Shown here one piece after another: positions 5,329-5,431 of a stretch of 5,431 bases of DNA. The position numbers and the translations under genes are program-made. How positions within the stretch are numbered: position 1 is the first letter of the stretch; the number at the start of each line of letters is the position of its first letter. The notes under the pieces are model-generated. The model was not told where the DNA came from and did not search any database. It was given only the letters and a program-made list of their open reading frames with translations. The stretch spans positions 1 through 5,431 of the forward strand of contig JANWWX010000094.1 in assembly GCA_025057195.1 (NCBI GenBank), given 5' to 3'. This DNA comes from Leptospiraceae bacterium. Lineage in GTDB: Bacteria > Spirochaetota > Leptospiria > Turneriellales > Turneriellaceae.

Positions 5329-5431
5329 CTATTGCAAAATTTTCCGCAAGAGTGATTTTCTGGACGGGCTGGCAGCACCACTCCCCGCCAGGACATCCTT
5401 GCGCAGCACCTTGCCGAGCAAGCTGCGTGAG
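5329..5431 (-). CDS. AMP-dependent acyl-CoA synthetase, C-terminal fragment (gene begins outside window)
   Basis: Only the last 33 codons and the TAG at 5331-5329 are present. The fragment SRSLLGKVLRKDVL matches the final motif of the ANL adenylating family (the P-R-S/T-x-x-GK-x-x-R element, A10), in which the Lys in GKVLR (codon 5412-5410) is the residue that drives adenylate formation. After it comes a short Ser/Lys/Arg-rich tail ending KSLLRKILQ. The position of this motif about 25 residues from the stop is normal for long- or medium-chain fatty acyl-CoA ligases of the FadD kind. It lies 67 bp upstream of DUF35 protein A on the same strand, so it may supply the CoA thioester used by the DUF35/thiolase complex. 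The assignment rests on one short motif, so the subfamily and substrate are open. Confidence 0.65.
   Translation of the reverse strand, partial: SRSLLGKVLRKDVLAGSGAASPSRKSLLRKILQ

Noticed and set aside
5262..5396. N-terminal extension of DUF35 protein A to a start at 5396
   Set aside because: The extra 45 residues overlap the acyl-CoA synthetase end in another frame, resemble no DUF35 N-terminus, and include translated intergenic AT-rich sequence.

Overview
The window reads as one continuous minus-strand gene train from a diderm (Gram-negative type) bacterium with moderately high GC content. The diderm call rests on a PcnB-type poly(A) polymerase and a secreted YafK-like L,D-transpeptidase; no marker here allows a firmer taxonomic placement. 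I found no tRNA, rRNA, CRISPR array, transposon or convincing rho-independent terminator.

In transcription order (high to low coordinates) the window holds: (1) the last 33 codons of an AMP-dependent acyl-CoA synthetase (5329-5431); (2) a 67-bp AT-rich linker; (3) a tightly coupled four-gene block, DUF35 protein A (4791-5261), thiolase-like protein A (3646-4794), thiolase-like protein B (2492-3646), DUF35 protein B (2013-2495); (4) pcnB (483-1961); (5) the 5' part of a signal-peptide-bearing L,D-transpeptidase (1-535), which starts inside the pcnB 3' end and runs off the window. The three junctions inside the four-gene block all overlap (ATGA or TGATG), and pcnB follows within 51 bp, so a single transcript is plausible.

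The most interesting part is the mirrored DUF35 / thiolase / thiolase / DUF35 block. Thiolase-fold proteins that partner with DUF35 (zinc-ribbon plus OB-fold) proteins are known from archaeal acetoacetyl-CoA thiolase/HMG-CoA synthase complexes, BbsAB of anaerobic toluene degradation, PhlBC of diacetylphloroglucinol synthesis, and the steroid side-chain aldolase Ltp2-ChsH2(DUF35). Here both thiolase-like proteins appear to carry Gly where the thiolase nucleophilic Cys belongs. One keeps the GHP-type His and the other has Asn there. One DUF35 protein has an intact four-Cys zinc ribbon and the other has lost most of its ligands. This suggests a heteromeric CoA-ester complex that is not a classical thiolase and may be a retro-aldolase of the Ltp2 kind, acting on a product of the upstream acyl-CoA synthetase. 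The substrate cannot be deduced from the sequence.

Both terminal genes are partial at the window edges. There is no stretch over 300 bases without a gene.
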